Part shown: positions 1 through 7,416 of the stretch, in pieces
How the letters are laid out: each line of letters opens with the position of its first letter
Position numbering within the stretch: position 1 is the stretch's first letter
Virus record (IMG/VR): IMGVR_UViG_3300032313_000391
Location: 1 to 20,702 of that record
From: a virus
Reading direction: 5' to 3' (one strand)
Length of the DNA stretch: 20,702 nucleotides
Notes under the pieces: model-generated
Database searches by the model: none
Told to the model about the DNA's origin: nothing
The model's input: only the letters and a program-made list of their open reading frames with translations
Position numbers and translations under genes: made by a program

Positions 1-537
1 GAAACTACCGCCCCATAGGGATTTTTCAACCGTTTCAGGCTGATTCTGTACTATCTCGCCGAGATCGCCAGACTTTCGGAAAGCAGTGTCTTGCTCTACA
101 AGTTCCACACGCTTACCAAATTCATTGAATGTATTTGTTGCTGCTGCAATATCTTTTGCAACTGCTTCAAATGATTGTTTTGCTGTTTCAACATCTACCT
201 TAGAAGACTTAAGCATTTCTACTTCTGCCTGCAAAGACTTTACTGTTAAAACTAGATCGCTAAAGGCTGATTCTAGAGTGTTTTTGATTTCAGCAACTGA
301 GTCAACAACTGCTTCATCTGATTTAGATACTTCTGTAACTTCTTCAACTACATCAACTGCAGGAGTCTCTTCAGACTTTGCAACTTCTTCAGATGCTACG
401 GCTTCATCAGCCTTAGTAACTTCTTCTGTAGGTGTTTCAACTACTGCATCAACCTCTGGAGCGACCTCTGACTTTGCTACTTCTACTGATGCTTCTGTTT
501 CAATAACTTCTGCAACTGTTTCTGTGTTTTTTGTCAT
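1..537 (-). CDS. Nested in-frame scaffold ORF starting inside the protease gene, partial
   Basis: An ATG at 537-535 is in frame with the protease gene, at its codon 252. AAGGAGGT precedes it with a 7-nt gap, a far better Shine-Dalgarno site than at the gene's own start. The product would begin MTKNTETVAEV and consist only of the acidic, Ala/Val/Glu-rich, coiled-coil-like part. Making a separate scaffold from an internal start in the protease gene is known from lambda (C and Nu3). That this phage does the same is inference from the site and from the domain boundary matching it. Confidence 0.6.
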   Translation of the reverse strand, partial: MTKNTETVAEVIETEASVEVAKSEVAPEVDAVVETPTEEVTKADEAVASEEVAKSEETPAVDVVEEVTEVSKSDEAVVDSVAEIKNTLESAFSDLVLTVKSLQAEVEMLKSSKVDVETAKQSFEAVAKDIAAATNTFNEFGKRVELVEQDTAFRKSGDLGEIVQNQPETVEKSLWGGSF

Positions 538-1290
538 AGATTGTACCTCCTTGTTAATCTTAGAAGTATTAATGCCTTTAGCACTATCGACTAAGAATTT
601 TATCATTGTTATTTTTTCGTTATCCGTTTTTTCAACGAAACCTATATTCTCCATTTGCTCACCAGTTACTGGACTAAGTTCTGAATCATTCTCAGATGAT
701 AAAACTATTCCATTGGCTTTGTCGTAAAATACATTTTCTAAAACTGTTGTGTCACCCTTAAACACGTCTACTCCGTCTACCTTCTCAACAGATACAATGT
801 TAGCAAATTGATTTGCTGGGGAATCTACAAGACTCAACTCAACTAAATCATAATCTTTAATAATTCTAATTTGTGTATCTGACTTCTCATCGTATCCATC
901 GTCCCACTTATTCATTCGTCCCCCAATAGAAAAACCAGTAAGGGTTCCATCTAAAACTTTTTCCCAAGTATCTTGTGCACCTTTTGAAATATACGCCGAT
1001 ACAAAAACACCTTTATAAAATTTCTTTGATTCTGGATCAAAATACTTGTCTTCTTTAAAGTTTACCATCTTACCAACTGCTAAAGGTTGGTGCATCTCTC
1101 TGATATTTCCACGGAACTTTGCAAAGGCTGACATGGATGCTTCAGATGTAACAATGTCCATTTGCTTGTCTAAGTTGTCAAGTGATGCAAATCCTGATAC
1201 GACTCTTCGCTCTTTATCTACCTTGCTAAAAGGCATCGAAAGTCGGAGATTATCTCCCTCTGAATTCCAGTGTGCTTTAGATATAATCAT
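1..1290 (-). CDS. Prohead (XkdF-like) protease with fused scaffold-like C-terminus, partial
   Basis: This frame stays open for 430 codons from the ATG at 1290 to the window edge, so the stop lies outside. Residues 1-170 look like a phage prohead serine protease of the XkdF/HK97-protease type. Visible motifs are REMHQP with candidate catalytic His67, the hallmark LTGFSIGG with candidate Ser121, and YDLVELSLVDSPAN near 147-160. Such enzymes cut the scaffold and capsid N-termini during head maturation. Residues 252-430 are rich in Ala, Val, Glu and Thr, acidic, and end in a probable coiled coil, as expected of a delta/scaffold domain. The gene follows the portal, which is the standard head-gene order, and the major capsid gene should come next. 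The ATG at 1290 has no Shine-Dalgarno sequence but has a TATAAT box 9 nt upstream. The family call is from memory of motifs; the catalytic assignment is inferred. Confidence 0.85.
   Translation of the reverse strand, partial: MIISKAHWNSEGDNLRLSMPFSKVDKERRVVSGFASLDNLDKQMDIVTSEASMSAFAKFRGNIREMHQPLAVGKMVNFKEDKYFDPESKKFYKGVFVSAYISKGAQDTWEKVLDGTLTGFSIGGRMNKWDDGYDEKSDTQIRIIKDYDLVELSLVDSPANQFANIVSVEKVDGVDVFKGDTTVLENVFYDKANGIVLSSENDSELSPVTGEQMENIGFVEKTDNEKITMIKFLVDSAKGINTSKINKEVQSMTKNTETVAEVIETEASVEVAKSEVAPEVDAVVETPTEEVTKADEAVASEEVAKSEETPAVDVVEEVTEVSKSDEAVVDSVAEIKNTLESAFSDLVLTVKSLQAEVEMLKSSKVDVETAKQSFEAVAKDIAAATNTFNEFGKRVELVEQDTAFRKSGDLGEIVQNQPETVEKSLWGGSF
545..552 (-). promoter_or_regulatory. Consensus Shine-Dalgarno site for the nested scaffold start
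   Basis: The minus strand reads AAGGAGGT, followed by 7 nt and then ATG at 537. It lies within protease codons 246-249 (Asn-Lys-Glu-Val), so the coding sequence has accommodated a full ribosome-binding site. Confidence 0.65.
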
Positions 1291-1299
1291 GGTTATTCT

Positions 1300-1305
1300 A
1301 TTATA
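1300..1305 (-). promoter_or_regulatory. Candidate -10 box before the protease gene
   Basis: The minus strand reads TATAAT 9 nt before the ATG at 1290, within the 38-nt gap after the portal stop. No convincing -35 and no Shine-Dalgarno sequence are seen, so a transcript from here would have almost no leader. AT-rich DNA makes chance matches likely. Confidence 0.4.
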
Positions 1306-1328
1306 TACCCTTTTTTATTGAAGTATCA

Positions 1329-2936
1329 CTATTTGGACAAATCGGGCACATCGTCAACTTTACGACCTTCGCCTTTTGGATTTCTCCCACTTACTGTGGC
1401 TGGTCCATCAGACTGGTTGTTTGTTCTTTCTGTGTCCCTTGCTCTATTTGCATTATCGTCTGCTACTTGCTCTGGCTTCAATTGTAGTGGCTCATTGCCA
1501 CCTTCGATCTGTGGAAGACCAAGAAGTTCTCTGCCTTCATTTGGAAGCATAACCTGTGTCTTAACAAGTCTTTCGATAATCTGTGATTGAGCAATTTCAT
1601 CTGTAAGCGTAAGTTCATTGAACTTAAACTCCAGAATATCTGTTTTTTCTTTTACAATTTTATTAATCATCTTCTCAAGGTTTCTTTGTGCTGGTCTTGC
1701 AACCTGTTCCTTAAAGGTGCGGTCTTGCGACAGTGCAGCAGCAATGGCTGAAGAGTCAGAGCCACCAATCTTAGAAAGAGGAACCTGGTGAGCAACAAGA
1801 ATGTCATCCCTGTTTTGTTTTCTGTATTCCTTAAATGATGCCTCTTGAATTCCATTTTCTACAGGATCCATCTTAAATTCTACCTTGTTTGTGTCAGAGT
1901 CTCCTGGTAGCGGTATATACAAAGTTCTATGATTTTGACCCTTTAGTCCACTTTGAAGGAATCTAAACATTTTATCTTCTGCCTCTGCAGATAACTTAGC
2001 ACCCTTAAGAGTAACAACATATCTTGGCGTAGCCTTATTCTGGAAGTAGTCAATGTTATACTGTGAGGCAAGTTGGTCTCCATGAAGAGAGCCAATTGCT
2101 GACATGATGTCTGGAACTCCATAAAAAGTATTTAAAGGTGAGTATTCCTTAAAATGAATAATCTCATTTGGTCTTGCGTCAGTCCCAAGCGGGTTTGCAT
2201 TTGTTGCTCCAAAGTTACGGAAGTAAACAACCTTATTTGCAATAACCTGCACAAAGCCATCACGCAATCTACGTACACGCATAGTTGTAGACGGGATATG
2301 ACCAACGTACCCAATATCTCCACGAACCGTTCTTCCTACCTCAAGGTATCCATTGCCAGTCGCCTGAAGATCTGTAAAAACTTTTTCCATTGTTGTAGTA
2401 AATGAGTCTTCTGTATTTAAAGACTCTAGCCAATCAGTTAACTCAATCTTTGCTCTTTCAATTCTCTTACGTGCATTCTCTGCTGTCTTTGGCTCTGAGG
2501 CCTCTAACTTAAGCATTGTTCTCTTTGCAACCTGAAACTCATACCCAAGACCGACAATATTTTCTACCTTAGCATCGATTGCTGCGTGGTTTGCAAATGA
2601 TGTGTCGTAGAAACTTGCAAGTTCGTAAAGGTTCCATGGTGGAGTAATTACATCAAATAGGCCGTAAGCATTTCTAAAAACTGTTCCTGAGTTAATCTCT
2701 TTAGACTTTGCTCCATCACGGCCAGTGCTTTCTGCTCTTGAACTTTCTATATATGCTGGTGTTGCTTCACCCTTTAGTACACGAGTTGTTCTTCTTTTGA
2801 AATTAGCATCTAGCCCTTGCAAATCTTTAATAACATCCCAAGACTGATTAAAGGGATCTTGCTTTGTGAATGTATCATCTTCTGGTAGTGGGCTATCTGT
2901 TTTTGCTCTAATAAAAAATTCTTTCTCATCACTCAT
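1329..2936 (-). CDS. Phage portal protein (PBSX/HK97 type)
   Basis: This is a 535-aa protein. Portals form the dodecameric ring at the capsid vertex through which DNA is packaged and to which the tail attaches. The stretch TPPWNLYELASFYD (about 98-111), followed by AIDAKVENIVGLGYEF, is typical of the PBSX-type portal N-terminus. IIHFKEYSPLNTFYGVPD and YNIDYFQNKATPRYVV are the conserved clip/stem-region motifs of the family. The length is normal. The C-terminal 60 residues are polar and probably disordered. The ATG at 2936 overlaps the previous stop as TAATG, implying translational coupling, with only a weak GGAAG upstream. The protease gene follows after 38 nt. Confidence in the family is high. 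Confidence 0.92.
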   Translation of the reverse strand: MSDEKEFFIRAKTDSPLPEDDTFTKQDPFNQSWDVIKDLQGLDANFKRRTTRVLKGEATPAYIESSRAESTGRDGAKSKEINSGTVFRNAYGLFDVITPPWNLYELASFYDTSFANHAAIDAKVENIVGLGYEFQVAKRTMLKLEASEPKTAENARKRIERAKIELTDWLESLNTEDSFTTTMEKVFTDLQATGNGYLEVGRTVRGDIGYVGHIPSTTMRVRRLRDGFVQVIANKVVYFRNFGATNANPLGTDARPNEIIHFKEYSPLNTFYGVPDIMSAIGSLHGDQLASQYNIDYFQNKATPRYVVTLKGAKLSAEAEDKMFRFLQSGLKGQNHRTLYIPLPGDSDTNKVEFKMDPVENGIQEASFKEYRKQNRDDILVAHQVPLSKIGGSDSSAIAAALSQDRTFKEQVARPAQRNLEKMINKIVKEKTDILEFKFNELTLTDEIAQSQIIERLVKTQVMLPNEGRELLGLPQIEGGNEPLQLKPEQVADDNANRARDTERTNNQSDGPATVSGRNPKGEGRKVDDVPDLSK

Positions 2937-3340
2937 TAGTCATCACTTCCATATTTTGCAATAGTATCCTTGGCTGCTTGAACTGCTCCAAGGTCGTTCA
3001 TTGAAGGAATCAGACCTTCTGATAGTCTTTGCTTTTGTTCAGAGTATTCTTCTTCTGAAATTCTTGTAAGCCCTGGAACAAACACACAGGTTCCGTCTCC
3101 TTCGTCACCATAATACTTTGCAGCATCTTTAAGTTTAGATATCTGTAGGATGTCACCTTTCATTGATTCAATATTAAGAACTGAACCATTTCCATCTGTA
3201 AACCACTTTCCATTGGCTTTTTTATAAACGTATAGTCCCCAGTCATAGTGTTTTTCAATAACCCTTGCACGGGACTCGCCCACTTGCCCCTTCATTTTGG
3301 GCAAAGCCTTCTTTTTTTTACGTGGATCTTGTGTATTCAT
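2936..3340 (-). CDS. Unidentified 134-aa protein upstream of the portal
   Basis: I do not recognise this protein. It begins with a basic patch (DPRKKKKALPKMKG), then has a compact aromatic region (HYDWGLYVYKKANGKWF, about 31-47) and a helical C-terminus with a long charged stretch. There is no signal peptide or membrane segment. It overlaps the portal start as TAATG, so it is probably co-expressed with the portal and may be a small head-assembly or head-completion protein; that is inferred from position only. The ATG at 3340 has no Shine-Dalgarno sequence. An extended -10 box ends 7 nt before it, which points to a leaderless mRNA. Confidence 0.75.
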   Translation of the reverse strand: MNTQDPRKKKKALPKMKGQVGESRARVIEKHYDWGLYVYKKANGKWFTDGNGSVLNIESMKGDILQISKLKDAAKYYGDEGDGTCVFVPGLTRISEEEYSEQKQRLSEGLIPSMNDLGAVQAAKDTIAKYGSDD

Positions 3341-3347
3341 ATACTAA

Positions 3348-3356
3348 AGTATACCA
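3348..3356 (-). promoter_or_regulatory. Extended -10 promoter (TGGTATACT), leaderless start of the head operon
   Basis: The minus strand reads TGGTATACT, with the last base 7 nt before the ATG at 3340. RNA polymerase would start at or next to that ATG. The -10 hexamer is one arm of a perfect inverted repeat, TATACT-TT-AGTATA (3340-3353). No -35 match is evident. The promoter would drive the 134-aa gene, the portal and possibly the protease. Confidence 0.55.
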
Positions 3357-3358
3357 CA

Positions 3359-6300
3359 TTAGATGGCAGTGGTGGTTATTAGTTTCGATTTAATACCAGA
3401 ATAGATTCGATACTCGTGCTCAGTGCTTGATCGCTTATTGTCAATTACTAGTTTGGCATCAGAATCAATAATAATCTTATTAGTTCCTGTATAACTCTTA
3501 TAGATAGTTGATGGGTCAATGCTGTAGTAGTTATTTGAGGCAAGGATCAAGGTTCCTTCCCATAAGAAGTCCCCAGTTAGCCAGTAATCCCATTCAATAT
3601 CTCTTGGAAGAATATACTTTACTCCAAACCAACTTCTATACTCATCTTGCGTGACATCCTGAAGGTTGCTTGACTCATAGTAAGAAATTGTATTAAATAG
3701 CAAAGGGCCATTCAGATTGATCAAACCAGCCCTATTCTTAAAGTCTAATACCTTTGGAAAAGATATTCCCAAGAAGGCCCACTCCTTTACGGTAATGACT
3801 GGCTCTTTTACAATCTTCCCATTAAGGTAAAACTTAATTCCATTTTCTAGTCTTCCAGTATTTGCATCTAAAGCATAAATTTTTGCTCTTTGTCCAGATG
3901 GGTGAATAGCAGATAGATAAAACTTTATGTGTCGGTCTCTTGACTTAATCTCAAACACCTCTACTGATCCATAAGAAAAAGCATCTTTGTCATATCTGAC
4001 TGCCATCTGCATAGCCATAACTTTAAAATTATTAGATTTTTCTTTATTAACAGCAATTGACAAACCTCTGTTAATCGTTGGGTCCATAGTGCCCTTTACT
4101 TCTATTCCAGTGTATCTAGTTAGATATAGATAAGGGGATGTTCCTTTGTATATTGTAAATGGATTTTCACTTTTATAGTCATAATAGAATCCAGACTTTT
4201 TATATGGAAATAGTTGGTGTCCAAACCTTGTTCCAACTGGATTGGGAGAGGTGTTATTGAATGCTTGAGAACAGTATTCAAGTGTTCTGACTGAAACCTT
4301 ATTTTTTAATATTCCCTTAACATTAAACTCAAGATGGGTAACAATTGCAAGATCAAGGTTGCTTACATCTTTTGGAGTATAGATAACCATGTTATCCACA
4401 ACCTCATACTTGGTACTTCTCCAATTATCCCCTGGAATAACAAATGAATCATTTGATGGTTTTTCTATATTTATAAAATTATCTTCTGAAAGGTTTGCAC
4501 CATTTTTAACATATTGAAAAGTAATATAAGATTTTACAAGAGAGTTTGAGGTGTCGTACTTATAGTTTCTAAATGCCCTATCTCTTAAATCTGTATAGTC
4601 TAAATACCCTGTAAAAAGTTGGTTGTCAAGTGATGAGTAGTCTCTTTGCACGGGAACATTGTATTCATCATAAAGTTCTTTATATGTCCAAGACCCTAAC
4701 TGTTCTTCTTCTACGAAAACAGATGGTGCTGGATAGTTTATATTAAACTGAATAAAGTCTAAATCGTAGTAAGGTTTATTTTTACTATCTGTAACATACT
4801 TTGCAAAATATGTAAGAGGAAGATAGTCTTCCCAATATCCCTGAATATCTATATCTAATGAGTATAGTCCAAAATTTATTAGTGGAGACAAGGTATAACT
4901 TGCCGTGTGTGCTTGAAGAGTATTTGCTGATCCTAAAGATGGCAGTCCTGAGTCAATTATAGAGTCCCATTCTCCTGGATTATTACCAAAATAGTCATCT
5001 GTTGAGTTGTAATCTACATCTGGTGTTTGCAAATACTCAATAAATACGCTGTCATTTTCTATAACAATTCCTTTTTCATTAAAAAATTCAAGGATAGACT
5101 TATGGTTTCTAGATGTACAAAACCCCACCTTGTATATTTTCCCAGAAAACGTTTCTGTTGGGACGAAACTTCCTCCAACATAAAAACTAAGACTGCTTGC
5201 ATTACCAAAGAAAGAAGCAACATTGCCACCAAAATAACGAGAAATAGTTTCTACATCTACCCCTACAGAAAACATCTCATTAACATTTATTGCAGACAAA
5301 GTTAATAAAGTTTCTTCTAAATCGTTATACCTTAAGGTGTAGGATATGGATGTTCCTATAGAAGAAATCTCAAAGTAGTTTGAGGATGTTTTTGATTCTG
5401 CTTTAAATAAAATTTGTTTTGTTGTTGGAATAGATGTAAACTTAAATGATCCATAAAAAGATTTTACTTTTTCTTTTAAAAAGTTTAAACTGTCAAAGTA
5501 TATATAAGATTCTTGTCTATTCCCAAAAGAAAAGAACACAGATTCTTCATTTTGCAAAGGAAGTAGTTCGGAATACAAATCTTCCAGATATCCAGACCCT
5601 AATATAATTTCTGGCAACTCATATTCTGGAGTAGACAAAAGGTTATTATCTGTTTTTAAGTTATCAACTATCGCTTGAGACCAGTTTCCTATGTTTGGGT
5701 ATGAGTAGTTATTTGCATAGTTAGCAAACGGATAATCAACATAGATAGATGAGCCACTGTATGCTTTATTTATACCCTCTGGTATCTCTACTCCCTGACC
5801 ATAAACAAATCGTTTTTTAGCCAAGATTATTGGGACTTGGTAAGTGTACAATGCAACACAGTCAAGTTCGACTGGAGAAACATCATCGTAAGCATAAAAA
5901 CCAATCCAGTCTTGATTTCTATCGTCAGAATCTAGGCTAGTTGGAAACGACAACTCTTCAGTTAGATAGTTTAAAGATATAACCTCTTCACCATTTACAA
6001 GTAATGAAGAATTGTTTTCGCCAACCCTTATGTGTGTCAGCATTGGCCTTGTCCACTCTCCAACATAATAAGATCCAAAGTTTAATCCAACTTTTAAGAT
6101 TAAGAATGGGCCTTCTACGTATAAACCGTCAGTAGAGCCAAGCGGTCCAAGGATTCTTCTCTTTGTTATTGAGTCTGAGTTAATCCTTAGCCAGGCCTCT
6201 AGAGTATATTCTTTGTATTGTCCATCTGCTCCTAAAAATCCTTGTGCTGGAATTATAAAAGATGGCTTTGGTGCTGGATCAACAACGTTTATTTTTCCGT

Positions 6301-7396
6301 TCATTGCTGCATGATTTTTACAAACATAATAAATAGAGTCTGGAGCATTTTCTGGAACTACCCAAACAATGTTTCCATTTTCAGTACCGTTATTCTCAAC
6401 TCCATTGTTGTATTGATTTTGAGCATTGTATGCTCCTTCTATCCTCTGTATTGAAAATGGGTGACCAGGGGCATTTATCTGGAAAGTGTAGGTTGAACCA
6501 CGTGTAACTGTTATTGTTGGGTTTTGTGTACCAGCAAAAACATAGGAAGACATTCCAGAAGAAGAAACGTCGTATGTCATTCCATTAGAGTTTGAATTTG
6601 GTAAAAGTTTCGTTAGGCCAGTTGCCCCATATACTAAAGGAATGCCAGTATTTTTTGCCATTAGGCTTTCATTAGATGTTAGGTAGTAACCTTTTTTATC
6701 TTGACGACCATACGCAACCGCTTCAACTCCATAGGTGGGCTCTATTGATATATCGTTTGGCAAAAAGTTACCTTTAACGCCAAGAGAAGATGCGTTAAAC
6801 TCTTCTGACCATTGACCAACAGAAACTCCATTAATTAAAAACTCGTAGTCCTCTACATTATTTCCTTGTCCAATATAGTTAATTTTTATAACAATTCTAA
6901 ATGTTGCGTTTTCATCTGGTGTATCAAATGTTTCTGAAATAAAAACCCATCTTTCTCTTACTGAAGAAAAATATGTTTTTAATCTTTGTATTGTGCTACC
7001 ACTAACTGTGTCATCATACTCATATCCAATCTCAAAACTGTAAACATAAGCACTAAGTGAATTAATGAAGGCTCCTATTGAAAATGTCGACAACTCTTTG
7101 TTTAATGAAGAAAAGTTAGCAATGTCTTTGCTTATACAAACTATCTGGCCGAAATCGTTGTTAGTTAAATCCCCTGTTATTTTTGTTATTGAACTTTCTA
7201 TAAAAGGAGTATTTTCAACAAGAGAGTATTCGCTTGCAGAGCCATTTACTGGTTCTTCCCAATACTCAAGATCCGCAAGATTCCTTTGATTTTCATCAAT
7301 TAAACTTATATAGTCTGCCTTATCATCCAGTGCCCAAAAAGCCATTGGGTGTTCAGCATATATTTTCTCTGCATAGAGGTTTGATGGATTAGACAT
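3359..7396 (-). CDS. Large virion-type protein with LamG-like domains and a cupredoxin domain
   Basis: At 1345 aa this is by far the largest gene here. The N-terminus (HPMAFWALDD, 16-25) opens a LamG/concanavalin-like beta-sandwich reaching about 230. Residues 283-374 form a cupredoxin-like domain with PGHPFSI and YYVCKNHAAMNGKI. A clear LamG domain follows at about 392-520 (YTLEAWLRI, SSLLVNGEEV, DWIGFYAYDD). Further LamG-like segments are likely near 615-765 and in the last 250 residues. LamG domains bind glycans or proteins, so a tail-fibre, adsorption or particle-decoration role is the best guess. There is no signal peptide or transmembrane helix. It sits alone between the reductase and head genes with its own extended -10 box 9 nt before the ATG. 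The virion role is inferred; the LamG and cupredoxin calls rest on motifs. Confidence 0.8.
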   Translation of the reverse strand: MSNPSNLYAEKIYAEHPMAFWALDDKADYISLIDENQRNLADLEYWEEPVNGSASEYSLVENTPFIESSITKITGDLTNNDFGQIVCISKDIANFSSLNKELSTFSIGAFINSLSAYVYSFEIGYEYDDTVSGSTIQRLKTYFSSVRERWVFISETFDTPDENATFRIVIKINYIGQGNNVEDYEFLINGVSVGQWSEEFNASSLGVKGNFLPNDISIEPTYGVEAVAYGRQDKKGYYLTSNESLMAKNTGIPLVYGATGLTKLLPNSNSNGMTYDVSSSGMSSYVFAGTQNPTITVTRGSTYTFQINAPGHPFSIQRIEGAYNAQNQYNNGVENNGTENGNIVWVVPENAPDSIYYVCKNHAAMNGKINVVDPAPKPSFIIPAQGFLGADGQYKEYTLEAWLRINSDSITKRRILGPLGSTDGLYVEGPFLILKVGLNFGSYYVGEWTRPMLTHIRVGENNSSLLVNGEEVISLNYLTEELSFPTSLDSDDRNQDWIGFYAYDDVSPVELDCVALYTYQVPIILAKKRFVYGQGVEIPEGINKAYSGSSIYVDYPFANYANNYSYPNIGNWSQAIVDNLKTDNNLLSTPEYELPEIILGSGYLEDLYSELLPLQNEESVFFSFGNRQESYIYFDSLNFLKEKVKSFYGSFKFTSIPTTKQILFKAESKTSSNYFEISSIGTSISYTLRYNDLEETLLTLSAINVNEMFSVGVDVETISRYFGGNVASFFGNASSLSFYVGGSFVPTETFSGKIYKVGFCTSRNHKSILEFFNEKGIVIENDSVFIEYLQTPDVDYNSTDDYFGNNPGEWDSIIDSGLPSLGSANTLQAHTASYTLSPLINFGLYSLDIDIQGYWEDYLPLTYFAKYVTDSKNKPYYDLDFIQFNINYPAPSVFVEEEQLGSWTYKELYDEYNVPVQRDYSSLDNQLFTGYLDYTDLRDRAFRNYKYDTSNSLVKSYITFQYVKNGANLSEDNFINIEKPSNDSFVIPGDNWRSTKYEVVDNMVIYTPKDVSNLDLAIVTHLEFNVKGILKNKVSVRTLEYCSQAFNNTSPNPVGTRFGHQLFPYKKSGFYYDYKSENPFTIYKGTSPYLYLTRYTGIEVKGTMDPTINRGLSIAVNKEKSNNFKVMAMQMAVRYDKDAFSYGSVEVFEIKSRDRHIKFYLSAIHPSGQRAKIYALDANTGRLENGIKFYLNGKIVKEPVITVKEWAFLGISFPKVLDFKNRAGLINLNGPLLFNTISYYESSNLQDVTQDEYRSWFGVKYILPRDIEWDYWLTGDFLWEGTLILASNNYYSIDPSTIYKSYTGTNKIIIDSDAKLVIDNKRSSTEHEYRIYSGIKSKLITTTAI
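6278..6529 (-). other. Cupredoxin-like domain inside the 1345-aa protein
   Basis: The segment covers about residues 290-373. It keeps a complete set of type-1 copper ligands: His312 in GHPF, Cys359, His362 and Met365. The spacing Cys-x2-His-x2-Met is that of amicyanin. Cupredoxin-like modules with GHPF and CxxH motifs occur in marine phage tail proteins, but whether any bind copper is not known to me. Confidence 0.7.
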
Positions 7397-7405
7397 TATA
7401 AGTCT

Positions 7406-7414
7406 ATTTTATCA
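7406..7414 (-). promoter_or_regulatory. Candidate extended -10 promoter for the 1345-aa gene
   Basis: The minus strand reads TGATAAAAT (TG-N-TAAAAT) 9 nt before the ATG at 7396, overlapping the end of the reductase gene. No Shine-Dalgarno sequence lies between it and the start codon, so the message would be leaderless or nearly so. Confidence 0.4.
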
Positions 7415-7416
7415 TA

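Noticed and set aside
86-727. Long Ser/Thr-rich open frame on the plus strand
   Set aside because: It is the antisense of the protease/scaffold gene. The minus frame is open for 430 codons with protease motifs, and the plus frame only mirrors its Ala/Glu/Val codons.
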